Assembly (NCBI GenBank): GCA_018398805.1
Contig: JAGFBZ010000708.1
Span: 310,001-374,000, forward strand
DNA from: Hirundichthys speculiger
Lineage: Eukaryota; Chordata; Actinopteri; Beloniformes; Exocoetidae
DNA length: 64,000 nt
Direction: 5' to 3'
Under the pieces are notes generated by a model. That model was not told the DNA's origin. It worked only from the letters and a program-made list of their open reading frames with translations, and searched no databases. A program made the translations under genes and the position numbers. Positions 20,732 to 31,050 of this stretch are shown in pieces. Each line of letters begins with the position of its first letter. The first letter of the stretch is position 1.

Positions 20732-21835
20732 GAGTGCAGACTGCTGCATCTGCGGAAAACGTGGCCATTTTGGAAAAGTGTGCAGATCAAACAAAACTGT
20801 ACATGAAGTTGCAGAGGATGTGAATGAACTGTTCTTAGGTGTAGTGGCCTCTGGTGAGGATCCGTGGATGGCTGACATCGGCATTAGGGGCAGCACAGTG
20901 TCCTTTAAAATAAACACTATAACCCAGGAGACAGTGAGGCAGACATATCCTAAACTGTGCGATGGACTCGGGCTGGTTCAGAAGCCCTACACGATTAAAC
21001 TCAAGCCCGACGCACAGTCATTCTACCTTAAAGTGCCACGCCGTGTCCCATTGCCACTCATGGGCAAAGTAAAGAAAGAGTTGGAACGGATGGAAAGTCT
21101 AGGGGTCATCAGCCGCATTGAAAAACCTACAGACAGGTGTTGTGGCATGGTGGTAGCCCCCAAAAAGAACAAGGAGGACGTCCGCATTTGTGTGGACTTG
21201 ACACCACTGAACGCATCAGTGTGCCGTGAAAAATATATCCTTCCCTCTGTAGAGCAGACGCTAGGCATGCTCACAGGAGCACAGTTTTTCACAAAGCTGG
21301 ACGCAAACATGGGATTCTGGCAGGTTCCCCTGGCCAAGGAATCGGCTCTCTACACCACATTCATCACGCCATTCGGGCGTTACCATTTCAACCGCCTGCC
21401 CTTCGGCATCTCCTCTGCCCCAGAGCACTTTCAAAACATGATGGTGACTGAGGTCACTTCCGGACTAGAAGGTGTAGTATGTCATATGGACGACATTCTG
21501 GTCTGGGGAGCTACAAAGCAACAGCACGAGGCTAGGACACATGCTGTACTGGAGAGAGAGGAGAAAGCAGGGGTCACTCTCAATATGTCAAAATGTGAGT
21601 TTGGAAGGAGAGAGATCAAGTTCCTCGGCTACATCATCTCAGCCGACGGCATGAGGCCCAACCCAGACAAAACCAGAGCCGTGCAGGACATGAAGGAGCC
21701 TGCAAACATAAGTGAGCTCAGAAGTTTTCTGGGTATGGTGAAGCAATTAGGGAAGTTCTTGCCTAACCTGGCGGAGAAGGATAAGGCACTCAGAGATCTC
21801 CTCTCCAAAAAAACCAGTGGTGCTGGGGCCACGAA
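20697..21835 (+). pseudogene. pol: Gypsy G1 nucleocapsid, protease stub and reverse transcriptase
   Basis: The frame continues the nucleocapsid with a second zinc knuckle (CICGKRGHFGKVC). Next WMADIGIRGSTVSFKIN is the start of the aspartic protease region, but the active-site DTG and all that follows are absent; the text jumps to TQETVRQTYPKL, the stretch normally just before RT. RT is well preserved: LKVPRRVPLPL, GVISRIEKPT, RICVDLTPLN, motif A LDANMGFWQV, motif B RLPFGISSAPEHFQ, motif C HMDDILVWG with both aspartates, and the thumb KCEFGRREIKFLG. RT copies element RNA into DNA. A one-base loss in an A-run (21807-21813, seven A) then shifts the frame. Missing protease plus frameshifts make the polyprotein inactive. 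Confidence 0.9.
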
Positions 21836-22655
21836 CAACAGAAGGCTTTCTGCGGCCTCAAACAAGAGCTCTCTGCTGCACCAGTCCTCCAGCTCTACAA
21901 CCGGAACAAACCACTGAAAATATCAGCGGACGCCTCGTCCTACGGACTAGGCGCAGTGATGCTCCAAAGGGACAGCGAGGTTTGGTCACCAGTAGCGTAT
22001 GCTTCCAGGTCCCTGACAGACACAGAGCAGCGATATGCGCAGCTGGAAAAGGAGGCGCTAGCGCTGACGTGGGCCTGCGAGAGATTCAGCGACTTCATCC
22101 TAGGCCTACATTTTGACCTCGAAACCGACCACAAACCCCTCGTGAGCCTACTGGGTGGGCAGGCTCTGGACGCGCTGCCACCTAGGATACAGAGATTCCA
22201 GATGCGCTTAATGAGGTACTCCTACACAATCTCACACACACCAGGGAAGAGCCTCGCAACTGCAGACACACTCTCTCGAGCCCCACTCAAAAATGGAGTC
22301 ACGCGATCTGAAAATGACCTGATGGAAGATATTAATATCTACGTTGACTCAGTGATGGACAACCTTCCTCTCAGCGACAAGTACCTCACTGAGCTCCAAG
22401 AACAGTTGTGCGCGGACAGTGTCTGTGCCCAGGTGATGAAGTACTGTGTCGAGGGCTGGCCAGAAAGACACCAGCTACTCGGCCCAGCCAAGCACTACTG
22501 GCACGAGAGAGCACACCTGAGTGTGCACAACGGACTACTCCTGCGTGGAACCAGGTTAGTGATACCCGCCAGTATGAGAAACAACGTTCTCGACAAGATA
22601 CATGAAGGTCACCAGGGGGTAGTTAAGTGCAGGGAACGTGCAGGTCAGACAGTGG
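21815..22655 (+). pseudogene. pol: Gypsy G1 RNase H and integrase zinc-binding region
   Basis: After the shift the frame reads SADASSYGLGAVMLQ (RNase H first aspartate), EKEALALTWACERF (catalytic glutamate), ETDHKPLVSLL (aspartate), and HTPGKSLATADTLSR (last aspartate). A linker and the integrase H2C2 finger start (HEGHQG with KC) follow. Near 22655 two bases are missing compared with the family pattern, which moves the frame and ends this one at 22726. RNase H degrades the RNA strand during reverse transcription. Confidence 0.87.
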
Positions 22656-23621
22656 TGGCCCGGACTGAGCTCCCAAATAAAAGAGCTAGTGCTCAACTGC
22701 AGGGAGTGCATCAAAGAAAGGGTTAACCCCAGAGAACCTCTTATGCCAACCACACTCCCGGACAGGCCCTGGCAGAAGTTAGGTGCAGATCTATTCACCC
22801 TGAGAGACAAAACATATCTGCTAGTGGTGGACTATTTTTCCAGATTTGTGGAAATAGCACAACTCAGCCCGACAAGGTCCACAGACGTGATAGTTCATCT
22901 AAAGTCGATGTTCTCGCCTAATGGGATTCCATATCAGTTTTTTTCTGACAACGGCCCTCAGTTCTCGGGACAGGAAATGAAACAGTTCGCAGCAGACTAT
23001 GGATTCGTGCACGTGACCAGCAGTCCTAAGTACCCGCAGGCCAACGGCGAGGCGGAACATGCCATCCAAACAGTCAAAAACCTGCTCAAAAAGGCCAAAG
23101 ATCCTTATCTTGCCCTACTGGCCTACCGGGCCACTCCCCTGAGTAACGGCTACAGTCCTGCCCAGTTGCTCATGGGTCGTCGTCTTCGTACCACCTTACC
23201 CATCCTTCCTGAGAGGCTGAAACCAGATCTACCAGACCTGCAGGCCCTTCGGGACAAGGAGCGGGAGAAGCGACTGATGGATGCAAAGTGTTTCAATCAG
23301 AGACACAGAGCGCAAGCTCTCACCAAGTTGACACCTGGAGATCAGGTTTGGATTACCGACGAAAAGGCACAAGGGACTGTGACTTCCGCACACAACAGCC
23401 CACGATCCTATCTGGTGAGTGGACCGCAAGGAACACTGCGGAGGAACCGTCAGCATCTCGTGCCTATGCCAGTGTCTCAGGCTCAACCTGTGCAGGAGAA
23501 CATTCCTCCCTGTACAGACTCTGGAACTCTGTCTCCACCTAAACCACCTCAGGGCACACCCAGCGGTGTGAGAACAAGGTCAGGCAGAGAAGTTAGAAAG
23601 CCACAGAGACTGGACTTATGA
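22638..23621 (+). pseudogene. pol: Gypsy G1 integrase
   Basis: The frame supplies the finger's second half (LNCRECIKE) and the catalytic core: GADLF with VVDYFSRFVEIA (first aspartate), FSDNGPQFSGQE (second), and PQANGEAEHAIQTVKN (glutamate), so the DDE triad is intact. The C-terminal part has RATPLSNGYSPAQLLMGRR and a PGDQVWI strand, then a basic, proline-rich tail ending RSGREVRKPQRLDL. The integrase would insert the DNA copy. Translation in this frame starts only at a GTG at 22638; in the parent element it is the continuation of the polyprotein. Confidence 0.9.
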
Positions 23622-24145
23622 GAGAATAGAGAGAAAACGAAAGGGGTTTCTTTTTGGAAAAAAGAAAGAAAGAAACTGTTTTGTTGTTTTGTTTGGAAAA
23701 AAAAAGTGAAGTGACTTGTTTTTCTACTTGAACAGATGTGATTTGGTTTGGTGTTTTGAAGAGAAAAAGAATAAGAAAATGCCTGATTTTGGTTTTGCTA
23801 TTTGAATGTTTCATTCTAGTGTTTATGGTGTTCAAAGGTACACTTTATGGTTGTTGGGGGTTTTTTTGGCAAGAAAGGTATTGAAAAAAAAAAAGAAGAA
23901 TGCTATGTTTCTGTAAGTGAAAAAAAAAGAGCACATAGTGAAATAAGGTATTCCGCTGTTTGGGGAAAAGTAGTATTTTGCTGGTGGGGGTGAGAAGAAA
24001 TGTTATTTTTGTGATTTTGAATTTTGAAATGGGACTTGAGTTCATGTTATTCTGATTTATTCGAATTCAAAGGTCTACTTGTTAAAATTGTGTGATTTGA
24101 AAAGAGGTTACATCTTTGGGACTTTTCAAACCTTAGTAAGGGGGA
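23622..24145 (+). other. Gypsy G1 3' untranslated region with polypurine tract
   Basis: AT-rich sequence with runs of GAAA (23650-23710, 23880-23935) and no frame. It ends in TTAGTAAGGGGGA (24133-24145), a polypurine tract that primes plus-strand synthesis and abuts the LTR start. Confidence 0.65.
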
Positions 24146-24156
24146 TGTGGTGTAGT
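24146..24156 (+). mobile_element. 11-bp stub of the Gypsy G1 3' LTR
   Basis: TGTGGTGTAGT matches the first 11 bases of the 5' LTR and directly follows the polypurine tract. The next base already belongs to another repeat, so about 179 bp of the LTR are missing. Confidence 0.65.
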
Positions 24157-24256
24157 GCTCGGGGGTCATGATCTGGATCTCTGTAAAGCGCCTAGAGACA
24201 ATTGATGTTGTAACAGATGCTGTACAAATAAAATTGAATTGAATTGAATTGAATCA
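24157..24256 (+). mobile_element. 3' end of LINE/SINE family T1 with (TTGAA)n tail
   Basis: GGGGGTCATGATCTGGATCT, CTGTAAAGCGCCTAGAGACA and GCTGTACAAATAAAATTGAA, then a TTGAA run. The same consensus occurs at 27036-27380, 62556-62790 and 63225-63515, and more diverged at 61195. Only the last 100 bp are present here, as in a 5'-truncated retroposon. Confidence 0.78.
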
Positions 24257-26300
24257 GCAGGGGGCTGGTACAGTACCATGAACAACTGGCTTTTCTGATT
24301 TCCAGCTTGGGATGATTAAACTAAGTTGAACGTATTATAATCGCATTTAGGTTTTATTTTTACTTGAAGGCTGGAGTTATAGCTGGTTCCACCTATTACT
24401 TGGGGAATATGACAATTAATATAACCGAACAAACACACTCTTCTTCCTGTAGCCTCTGATAAACAGAAGGAATTACTCCAAGTCTCCATATTAAATCACT
24501 GAATAACAGAAACGTAGAGCCAAGAGATCTTTTTAGCAGTCCTCGTCAAATTTTTTAATCTTTTGGCTCTAAATGTGATCATTGTTTGCACCCTGAAGTT
24601 AACAACAGAAAAAATGATTTATATGAGCTTTAAAAATTGAGATAAAATCCAAGATAAAGGTTTCATAAACTACTACTTACACATGTTTTGTGACAGGGCA
24701 TATTTGTGATCAAAGCTGTATTTGTGATTGGATTAATGGGGTACTTCAACTTTTATAATCATAAGTGATTAAGTGGCTATTTCCTGGAACAGTGTTCTTT
24801 TTAAAAGTTGGTTGTGCTGATTTGCATGCATTTACTGGTACATTGGCATTGGAGACAGAAATACTGTATGCTGCAAGTGAATGAATAACAAATATGTAGA
24901 GTGAATTTAAAATGTTTTCTTTATTGAGTAAATGTGTGCTCAGTTATTCTCAAAGACATTTCCACTGTATTTTCATTCATTTTTCTGTATGTGGTATTTA
25001 AAATCCACTGGCACAGCCATAAAAAAACATCTGACAATTACTTTTATGTCTTTTTTTTTGCTCCTTTCAGCCTCATGACAGACTGGTGGTATGAGCGAGG
25101 AGTATTTCCAGCAACAAAGCAGGGGGTCACTTTATTCCAGTATGGTGTCGACAGCATCTTTCAATAGCTCACTTCATTTCAGCATGGCGTGCACCAGAAC
25201 TGGAGAGATAAAACGCACACTTTGATAGAGAGGATGCAGAAAAAGAAACATTCTCTACATACTCCCACTCTGTGCCACGTAGCTGTAATTACGCTGCCAC
25301 CAGCTCAGCGTGATACAATGTGATTAAACAAAAGAGCGAGCATTTTGTTAGTCAAGGAGTTGAAATTAAAGATGTTCTCAGACCTCTGTGTATTTAAAGT
25401 AACAAAAACAACAAGAGCATTTCTAAAATTTGTTTTCTTTTTCCATAGTGTGGCATTGGACAATCATGTCCTGCTTTTCTCTCACTCAGTCACTTGATTT
25501 CTGTCAGTATGGATAATCTGTCATCATGGCTGAGAGGTGGTGTATGAAAGTCACTATGAGCCAATGAAAGTGTCAGATTAACTAATCTTAATCTTTCTTT
25601 CTACTTGTCAAATACATGCCATATATATATACATATATATATATATATGTATATATAAATTCAAATTACTGACTGAAGATTCAATTATTAAAGCAATCAT
25701 CCACAGTATATGTGCTTCTACTGATGGTGAGATGAAGCCTCATGAGGCAGCGCACCACTTGAGCCAATCCTATCCTTCTCTTCTCACTCTCCTAAATCTC
25801 CAAACTATATAAAAGCTATCCATACTCTTGTGTCCAAACTATCAAATCTCTATCCAATCTCTGAACTGACCACAACTCTACCAACAATCCACATCTTGTA
25901 CGGAGCCTGAAGGGTTTGTATCGCTGTCGAACCTTGCAGCGAACACCTGAATCACTTCCTGAAGCAGTCATGTGGTACAGGTGGGCAGCGAGGCTTCAGA
26001 CATCATCCTTTTTTGTCTCCTCCCCTAAATGAAGCAAGTCTCAATACGCACTTCGCGGAAACCTCCATTACTCGACGCACGCCTCGAAGCCTCGGCACAC
26101 CTCGTAACATCACTATGTGCTTCTTTTTACAGGATATGCCTTTCTCAGTTTCAGCTGACAGATACCAAAGCACAATAACCTATTACCTCAACAAAAAAAA
26201 ATACATTTATTCTTTGTGTTTGTGCAGTTTACTCACTATATCCTACGATTTCTAAGTTGCAAACAGTATGAAGTGCTTCCCATATACATAATGAAGAACT
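24257..26300. other. No recognisable gene; (AT)n microsatellite at 25618-25660
   Basis: Two kilobases without a supported gene. There is an alternating AT tract at 25618-25660. From 25720 to 26110 the GC content rises and CCTCGAAGCCTCGGCACAC-type motifs appear, similar to the ends of fish hAT elements; AAAAAAATACATTTATTCTT at about 26196 holds a reverse AATAAA that may belong to the 3' LTR of the minus-strand Gypsy. None of this is firm. Confidence 0.35.
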
Positions 26301-26310
26301 TCATTACATT

Positions 26311-26326
26311 TCCTCCCCCCCTGTCT
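26311..26326 (-). other. Polypurine tract of minus-strand Gypsy G2
   Basis: Read on the minus strand the sequence is AGACAGGGGGGAGGA-like, directly after the end of pol and just before a TGTAATGAAG that could start the 3' LTR (26308 downwards). The LTR end was not found. Confidence 0.4.
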
Positions 26327-27035
26327 TAAAGAACACAGTCCCTCAATCTTCAGGAAATCCGAGACAGACCACAACTGTGTTGGCCTTTCCTAGTCTATAG
26401 CGGACTGTGAAACTGTAGGGCTGCATAGGCTAAATACCAGCCCCGCAATCCATCTATTGGCATCTTTCATCCTGCGCAACCACTGGAGAGCTCTGTGATC
26501 AGTTTCTAGGAGGAAGTGTCATCCTAGCAGATGGTATATTAGTGAGTCTGGAGCCCACCTTATTGCTAAACACTCCTTCTCAATGGTTGAATATCTAGTC
26601 TCCCTATCCTGAAGCTTATGACTCAAAAACACAACTGGCTTCATTTCCCCATCCACCTCCTGAATCAAAACTCCACCAAGACCTACTCCAAATGTCTGCA
26701 GTGTAAATGGTTTTTCAACATCTGGAATGTGCAGCACTGACTCAATACAGATGGCATTTTTAAGGTCTCTAAAAGCCACATCAAACTCATCCGTCCATAG
26801 TATCTTACTGGGTGATGTGCCCTTTGTCAGATTGGCTAACACTGTTGCAGACACGGTCTGCAAAACAGTCTGTAAAATGAACTTCCTGTACCATCCCACA
26901 AGGCCCAAAAAAGTTCTCACTTTCTTTTTAGTTGGCGGTATAGGGTAGGAATGAATGGCTTCCACCTTCCCGACCTGAGGCTTAATCTTCCCGGAACCAG
27001 TGACATAGCCTAAATAAGCCACTTCTCTCAGTTAA
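26327..27035 (-). pseudogene. pol: Gypsy G2 RT thumb and RNase H
   Basis: The main frame (27022-26519) starts at YLGYVTGSGKIKPQ and contains the tether motif TFLGLVGWYRKFI and then RNase H: a damaged first site (LQTFGVGLGG where the family has TDAS), and DRETRYSTIEKECLAIRWA with the catalytic glutamate intact. Beyond 26519 the frame continues with a TDHRALQWL match but with stops, ending in a CSLRQGG-like terminus at about 26330. The first catalytic aspartate is lost, so RNase H would be inactive. Confidence 0.85.
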
Positions 27036-27380
27036 ATTTCAATTCAATTTTATTTGTATAGCGTCTGTTACAATGTCAATTGTCTCTAGGCGCTTTACAG
27101 AGACCCAGATCATGACCCCCGAGCAAATATCATTAACTAAAATTATAATATTAAATACAAATCAAGGATAATGGCAGGTAAAAAAAACCTCCCACAGCTG
27201 GAGAAAAAAAAAACCTTTAAGCCAAACTGTGGCAAGGAAAAACTCCACTTTAAGAGGAAGAAACATTGAGCAGGACCTGGATCATATGGAGGGACCCTCC
27301 TGCCAAAGACCAGCTGGATAAAGAAAGAAAAAGAGAGGAGAGACAGGAAAGGGAGAGGAGAGCACACAAATGACTCTCTC
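27036..27380 (-). mobile_element. LINE/SINE family T1 fragment inserted in Gypsy G2
   Basis: In reverse orientation it shows the same order as the copy at 63225: CTTTATCCAGCTGGTCTT, TCTTCCTCTTAAAGTGGAG, GCTTAAAGGTTTTTT, GCTCGGGGGTCATGATCT, AAGCGCCTAGAGACAATTG and an A/T-rich tail AATAAAATTGAATTG. It interrupts the G2 frame between CAIAQRE and YLGY; the target repeats a GAGAGA motif on both sides. Confidence 0.82.
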
Positions 27381-27792
27381 TGGGCGATGGCACATTTCTG
27401 AGGATTAATGATCAAACCAGCAGCTGTGATGCGCTCCGATACTTGTTGCAGGTGGAACATGTGCTCCTCCTATGACTGGCTAAAGACCGCTACATCATCT
27501 AAGTATGTAGCTGAAAAAACTGATACAGCTCTCAAAACGTGATCCATGAACCTCTGAAAAGTGCCCAGTGCCCCCTGCAACTCAAACAGCATAACCTTGA
27601 AGTGGTACATACCGGATGGTGTCCTAAAAGCTGTTAAACTACGAGCCTCCAGTGAGAGCGCCACCTGCCAGGAGCCTTTACCCCAGTCCAAAGTGGTGAT
27701 GTATTTTAGCTCATCCCACTTCCTCCAGCAGGTCATCAATTCTAGGCATAGGATATGTATCACATTGAGACACAGCACTCAGGTACCGAAGG
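27381..27792 (-). pseudogene. pol: Gypsy G2 RT palm
   Basis: On the minus strand: YPMPRIDDLL-like start, motif A TTLDWGKGSWQVALS, FRTPSGMYHFKVM, motif B ELQGALGTFQRFMDH, motif C TYLDDVAVFSQ with both aspartates, then after a frame slip at about 27465 the thumb start RITAAGLIINPQKCAIAQRE. In-frame stops (for example before AKYITTLDW) and the slip show it is dead. It is separated from the RT start at 28220 only by the solo LTR. Confidence 0.87.
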
Positions 27793-27797
27793 TCAAC

Positions 27798-28214
27798 TGT
27801 AAATTTGAGATTTTGGTATATCTTATTTATAAGTATATACACTTAGTGTGTTCTAGTGAGACAATCAATCAGCAGTTAAACGATACACTGACTACGACAG
27901 AGGTGCAAAGTGGATTTATTCTCCAAGTTGTATACAAGATTAGAGAGGTCACTAACTCACATCACAGAATGCAGGATGATCAGAAATGACAATTTCTCAG
28001 TAAGAAACAGCCGTCTTAACCCATCACATGAACAACATGAGAACCTTGAGATAAGTTCTTTAGACGCCTACGTGTAAAAAAACTTAGGGACTTGAAGGAG
28101 CCAGAGTGATAATCAGAAGTGATGGCCCTCAACAAGCCAAATGTAGAGCAAAAGCCACAGACTTATGAATCAGCATTATTCAATAAGGCCCTAAAATGCA
28201 GTTTTCATATAACA
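27798..28214 (-). mobile_element. Solo LTR inserted in Gypsy G2 RT
   Basis: The 417-bp block starts TG and ends CA on either strand and is flanked by the perfect pentamer TCAAC (27793-27797 and 28215-28219), the duplication expected for an LTR element. On the minus strand it runs TGTTATATGAAAACTGC to AAATCTCAAATTTACA and carries AATAAA (plus positions ~27917-27922), so the element was in the minus orientation. Removing it rejoins the RT frame region. No internal sequence remains: recombination between two LTRs is the usual cause. The family could not be named. Confidence 0.88.
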
Positions 28215-28219
28215 TCAAC

Positions 28220-28432
28220 ACAAAACTTCAGTGAAATCCATCTTTTTTTGGGGACCAACACAACAGGACTGCACCATTCACTGAAAGAAACTTCAATTAT
28301 AGCCAATTCCAACATCAATTTAATTTCTTTGTGCAACACAGTTAACTGCTCAGGAATCCTGCAGCTTATCTGTTGCGCTGCAGTATTCCCCTTGGGATGG
28401 ATGTGTTGAAGCAGATTTGTGTCACCTGGCAT
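28220..28432 (-). pseudogene. pol: Gypsy G2 RT N-terminal part
   Basis: The minus frame reads MPGDTNLLQHIHPKG, then CRIPEQL, KLMLELAIIEVSFSEW, CSPVVLVPKKRW and LKFCVDV. These are the finger motifs that open Gypsy RT. The piece starts next to the remains of an integrase finger, which is the unusual order described in the findings. Confidence 0.85.
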
Positions 28433-28717
28433 CTTCTTGAAGAGCCCTGGGTTGATGCTGACAGGTGAGACAAGTCAACCACTTGAGATTGCCCTTCATC
28501 AGAAAGAAAAAAACTTTTCAGTCACTTCCTCATTTCTGAACAGCACGCAGCAACATCTGTGGCAGCAAGCCTGCAGGCGCTGCACTACATCCTTTCCTAT
28601 TCTCTCAAAAGGTGTTCCAATAATTGGCAAAGGTTGTAGATGTGCTCTTGCAACTTTCCTACCTGATGTGAACTGACATTTAACACAAGCACTACAGAAT
28701 TACGAGACCTGACCATA
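28433..28717 (-). pseudogene. pol: Gypsy G2 integrase start, followed by a deletion
   Basis: From 28717 downwards the minus strand encodes ACVKCQFTSGRKVARAHL and QPLPIIGTPFERIGKDVV, the second half of the integrase H2C2 finger and the approach to the catalytic core. The core itself (DDE) is missing: within about 45 codons the text passes to LSDEGQSQVVDLSHL, a linker typical just ahead of RT. So a large internal deletion removed most of the integrase. Confidence 0.75.
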
Positions 28718-29412
28718 CAGTGATCCCTTATTTTTCGCGGTTAATGAGGACCCCCCCACCCCCGCGTAAATCAAAATCCGCGAACTGGAGCCGGAGCCCC
28801 CCGAGCCTCAATGATGTGTTTAAAATATGTTTAAAAACCGCAAAAAAGTAGTGAGGCACTGCAGCGAAACAAGACAAAGGCTCAACTGTGGTCTTTCTGT
28901 TTCCTTCACAGCCTCTGGTCTCTGAACCGTAGTAAAGAAACTGCTGGTATTGTGCTATTTTTAGCTCATAATTAGCAGCTAACATGCTAACAACAACAAA
29001 ACAAACAGTCTAGTTTTCTCTGCATGGAACGGGAACTTTATTCTGGCACTGCAGGAACTTGTAACATCACACAGGTTGTATTGTTGGGCTCCTGTCGGTT
29101 AACAGAGAATGTAAATCTATACACGCTGGGCTGCTGTTGATGCTCACTACACTTTTCATCTAACCCCATTTTCTTTCTGCCATCTCAAGACACACACACT
29201 ACATTACCCATATGGCCACATCATTACCCATAAGGCCTTCTTAAAGGGGCCAGGCTGGCTCACAGCATTTCTTCACTGTGAAAGAACACACACAACATCC
29301 TGTGATGTTTCCGCGATTAAAAAAATTTTTTTTAATTATATTATATATTTCTGAAAATCCGCAAATAACTAAAACTGCGGACCTTAAACCGCAAAGTGGT
29401 AAGGGATCACTG
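28718..29412. mobile_element. pogo/Tigger-like MITE
   Basis: The ends CAGTGATCCCTTATTTTTCG and AAGTGGTAAGGGATCACTG are inverted repeats, with more complementary CGCGG/CCGCA blocks inside, and TA flanks both sides (28716-28717, 29413-29414). The terminal sequence is the type seen in pogo/Tigger elements. It has 695 bp and no transposase frame. It split the G2 integrase finger between the FAWPG and CVKC parts. Confidence 0.87.
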
Positions 29413-29414
29413 TA

Positions 29415-30015
29415 TATCCCTGGCCATGCAAACTGCCTAGCAATCCTACATAAAGTTTTTTGGGAATGCCTGGTGTCCTGCCCAAGGAATTGTGTGTCCC
29501 AAATCCATAACCCTCTCCCTGAACCGATGCTAATGCTAAAGCTACCACATGTCCTTTATACTGGTAAAGAGTCCCACCTTTAAATATATAGGTAGCTTCT
29601 TCCAGACAACCTGGCTGCCCTGCTTGATCCTCTCAACCTCTGTCACTTTCTCAAACTGACCTCTTAAAGTAGGATCCCCTCCCTGAAGATCACCAATATC
29701 TTTTGGAAGAGCTACCTCTAAAGATGGAATTGGTGCAGGTGAGCTCATTATCCCATTCCTAATACCCACCCACTTCTCTCTTCTCTTCTCAGCCACTGGC
29801 ATAAAAAAGGTCTAAACCCCCCCTCCCCAACTGTCAGATACACTTCAGCTGTTGGATATGTATGCACGTCCACATGAATGCAACTTATACGAGCCTTGTT
29901 CTCACCCCATTTCTTTCAAATTACTAGGGTAGATAAAACTACCAACTGAAAGCCCCTGGTATCTAACAATAATGTAATTTAGCATTGCCCTAACATTCAT
30001 TTCGAGGCTTGAACC
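29415..30015 (-). pseudogene. pol: Gypsy G2 protease remnant, linker and integrase finger (first half)
   Basis: Reading down the minus strand from about 30000: LLDTRGFQLVV-like text (protease active-site region, DTG changed to DTR), a match to the CIH.DV..YPTAEVYL protease end, the frame 29802-29542 (AEKRREKWVGI ... FEKVTEVERIKQG, the pol linker), and then an AHSIPWAGH and ARQFAWPG match to the H-H half of the integrase finger. Several frame changes occur. It establishes the order protease, integrase finger, RT. Confidence 0.62.
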
Positions 30016-30019
30016 TTGA

Positions 30020-30310
30020 GGCTGTATATCACCTCAGTCACGTTGAGTTTGTCAGAAATAAACTTTGCTTTAATTGCCTTTTCAGTCTCCAGGTCTTTGA
30101 TTGTGCTGATATAGTGATAGAGCAGAAGCGACCCCTATTCGGCCTGGAGTCTGTCCTTTGTTCCTTGTGAATATGACATTTTTCCAGAAAGAGTATCAGC
30201 TGTATAAAGTCAATGTAGTCTTTGTTTTTTATATCTTTACGTTTAAAGCCTGAAATGTGGCAAAAAGGTTGAAAAGGTTCAAGGGGGCCAAATACTTTCG
30301 CAAGGCACTG
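30020..30310 (-). mobile_element. Tc1-like element fragment
   Basis: The right end GGGGGCCAAATACTTTCGCAAGGCACTG is the known terminal repeat of a Tc1-like family, followed by TA. The inner part (CCTGAAATGTGGCAAAAAGG) belongs to the same terminus. The other end is missing. It stands at the 5' boundary of Gypsy G2. Confidence 0.77.
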
Positions 30311-30419
30311 TACAATATCACATCTCACTCTGTAAGTTGAATCTTCTGGCTAATAAAATATGACACATCTATCCAAAATATTCTTGTATATTCGGACTGA
30401 AAAATTAATTAGAAATTGT

Positions 30420-30640
30420 TTAGATTTATTGTTCAAAGAAAGTGCAAAAATAATCGATATCAAGGTTAAATCTTTCTGTGGAAGCTGTGGAATTTTTTTT
30501 ATCTTTGTCAAAAAAAAACACTCCCAAATATGTAACTTTTTCTTTAACCAGTATGCCATTAAATTCTGTCAGATTGGAATCTTTGGGAGAGAATGAAACA
30601 GATTTATTCAAATTAATTTTCTAACCCTGACACATAGGAA
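30420..30640 (-). pseudogene. L1-like LINE RT fragment
   Basis: The minus frame 30611-30426 reads NKSVSFSPKDSNLTEFNG, then KEKVTYLGVFF and ERFNLDI. Such motifs (basic K..FP, then VKYLG or VTYLGI, then LNF.P) lie just after the RT palm in L1/Tx1-group LINEs. It is a short fragment with a shift after YLG. Confidence 0.5.
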
Positions 30641-30996
30641 GAATTGTCCACCATTGTCACGGCCCCCCTCCTCCTCCTCCTCCCCTCTTTCTTCTTCTTT
30701 TTTTGTCTTCTCTTTCCTATGCTGTCACCAGATTGAGTTGAAGGTTCAGCCAATCACATCAATCCGAAGGGTTACTGCCAAACTGACAAAAATACCCACT
30801 AAACTTAGAGAATGAGCAAAATTTTCAGACGAGAGCGCACAGTCCAGCTGCTACCATAGTTGGCTTTTCTGTATGTTTTTGTCTTGAGATGCATGAGTGA
30901 TATATTGCTGTTTTTTGCACCATCCGTATCATCATCCATCTTTTTCTGAAAAGGCAGCATTTCATCACTTCGCATTCCAGTTTTTGACTTCACGTC

Positions 30997-31050
<54 letters not shown>

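Noticed and set aside
26013..26255. 80-codon plus frame near the Gypsy end
   Set aside because: No motif, and it overlaps sequence that probably belongs to the 3' end of the minus-strand Gypsy or a hAT terminus.
25720..26308. A complete 3' LTR for the minus-strand Gypsy
   Set aside because: A TG start after the polypurine tract is plausible, but the AATAAA and TATA-like motifs are in the wrong order for one LTR and no end or duplication was found.
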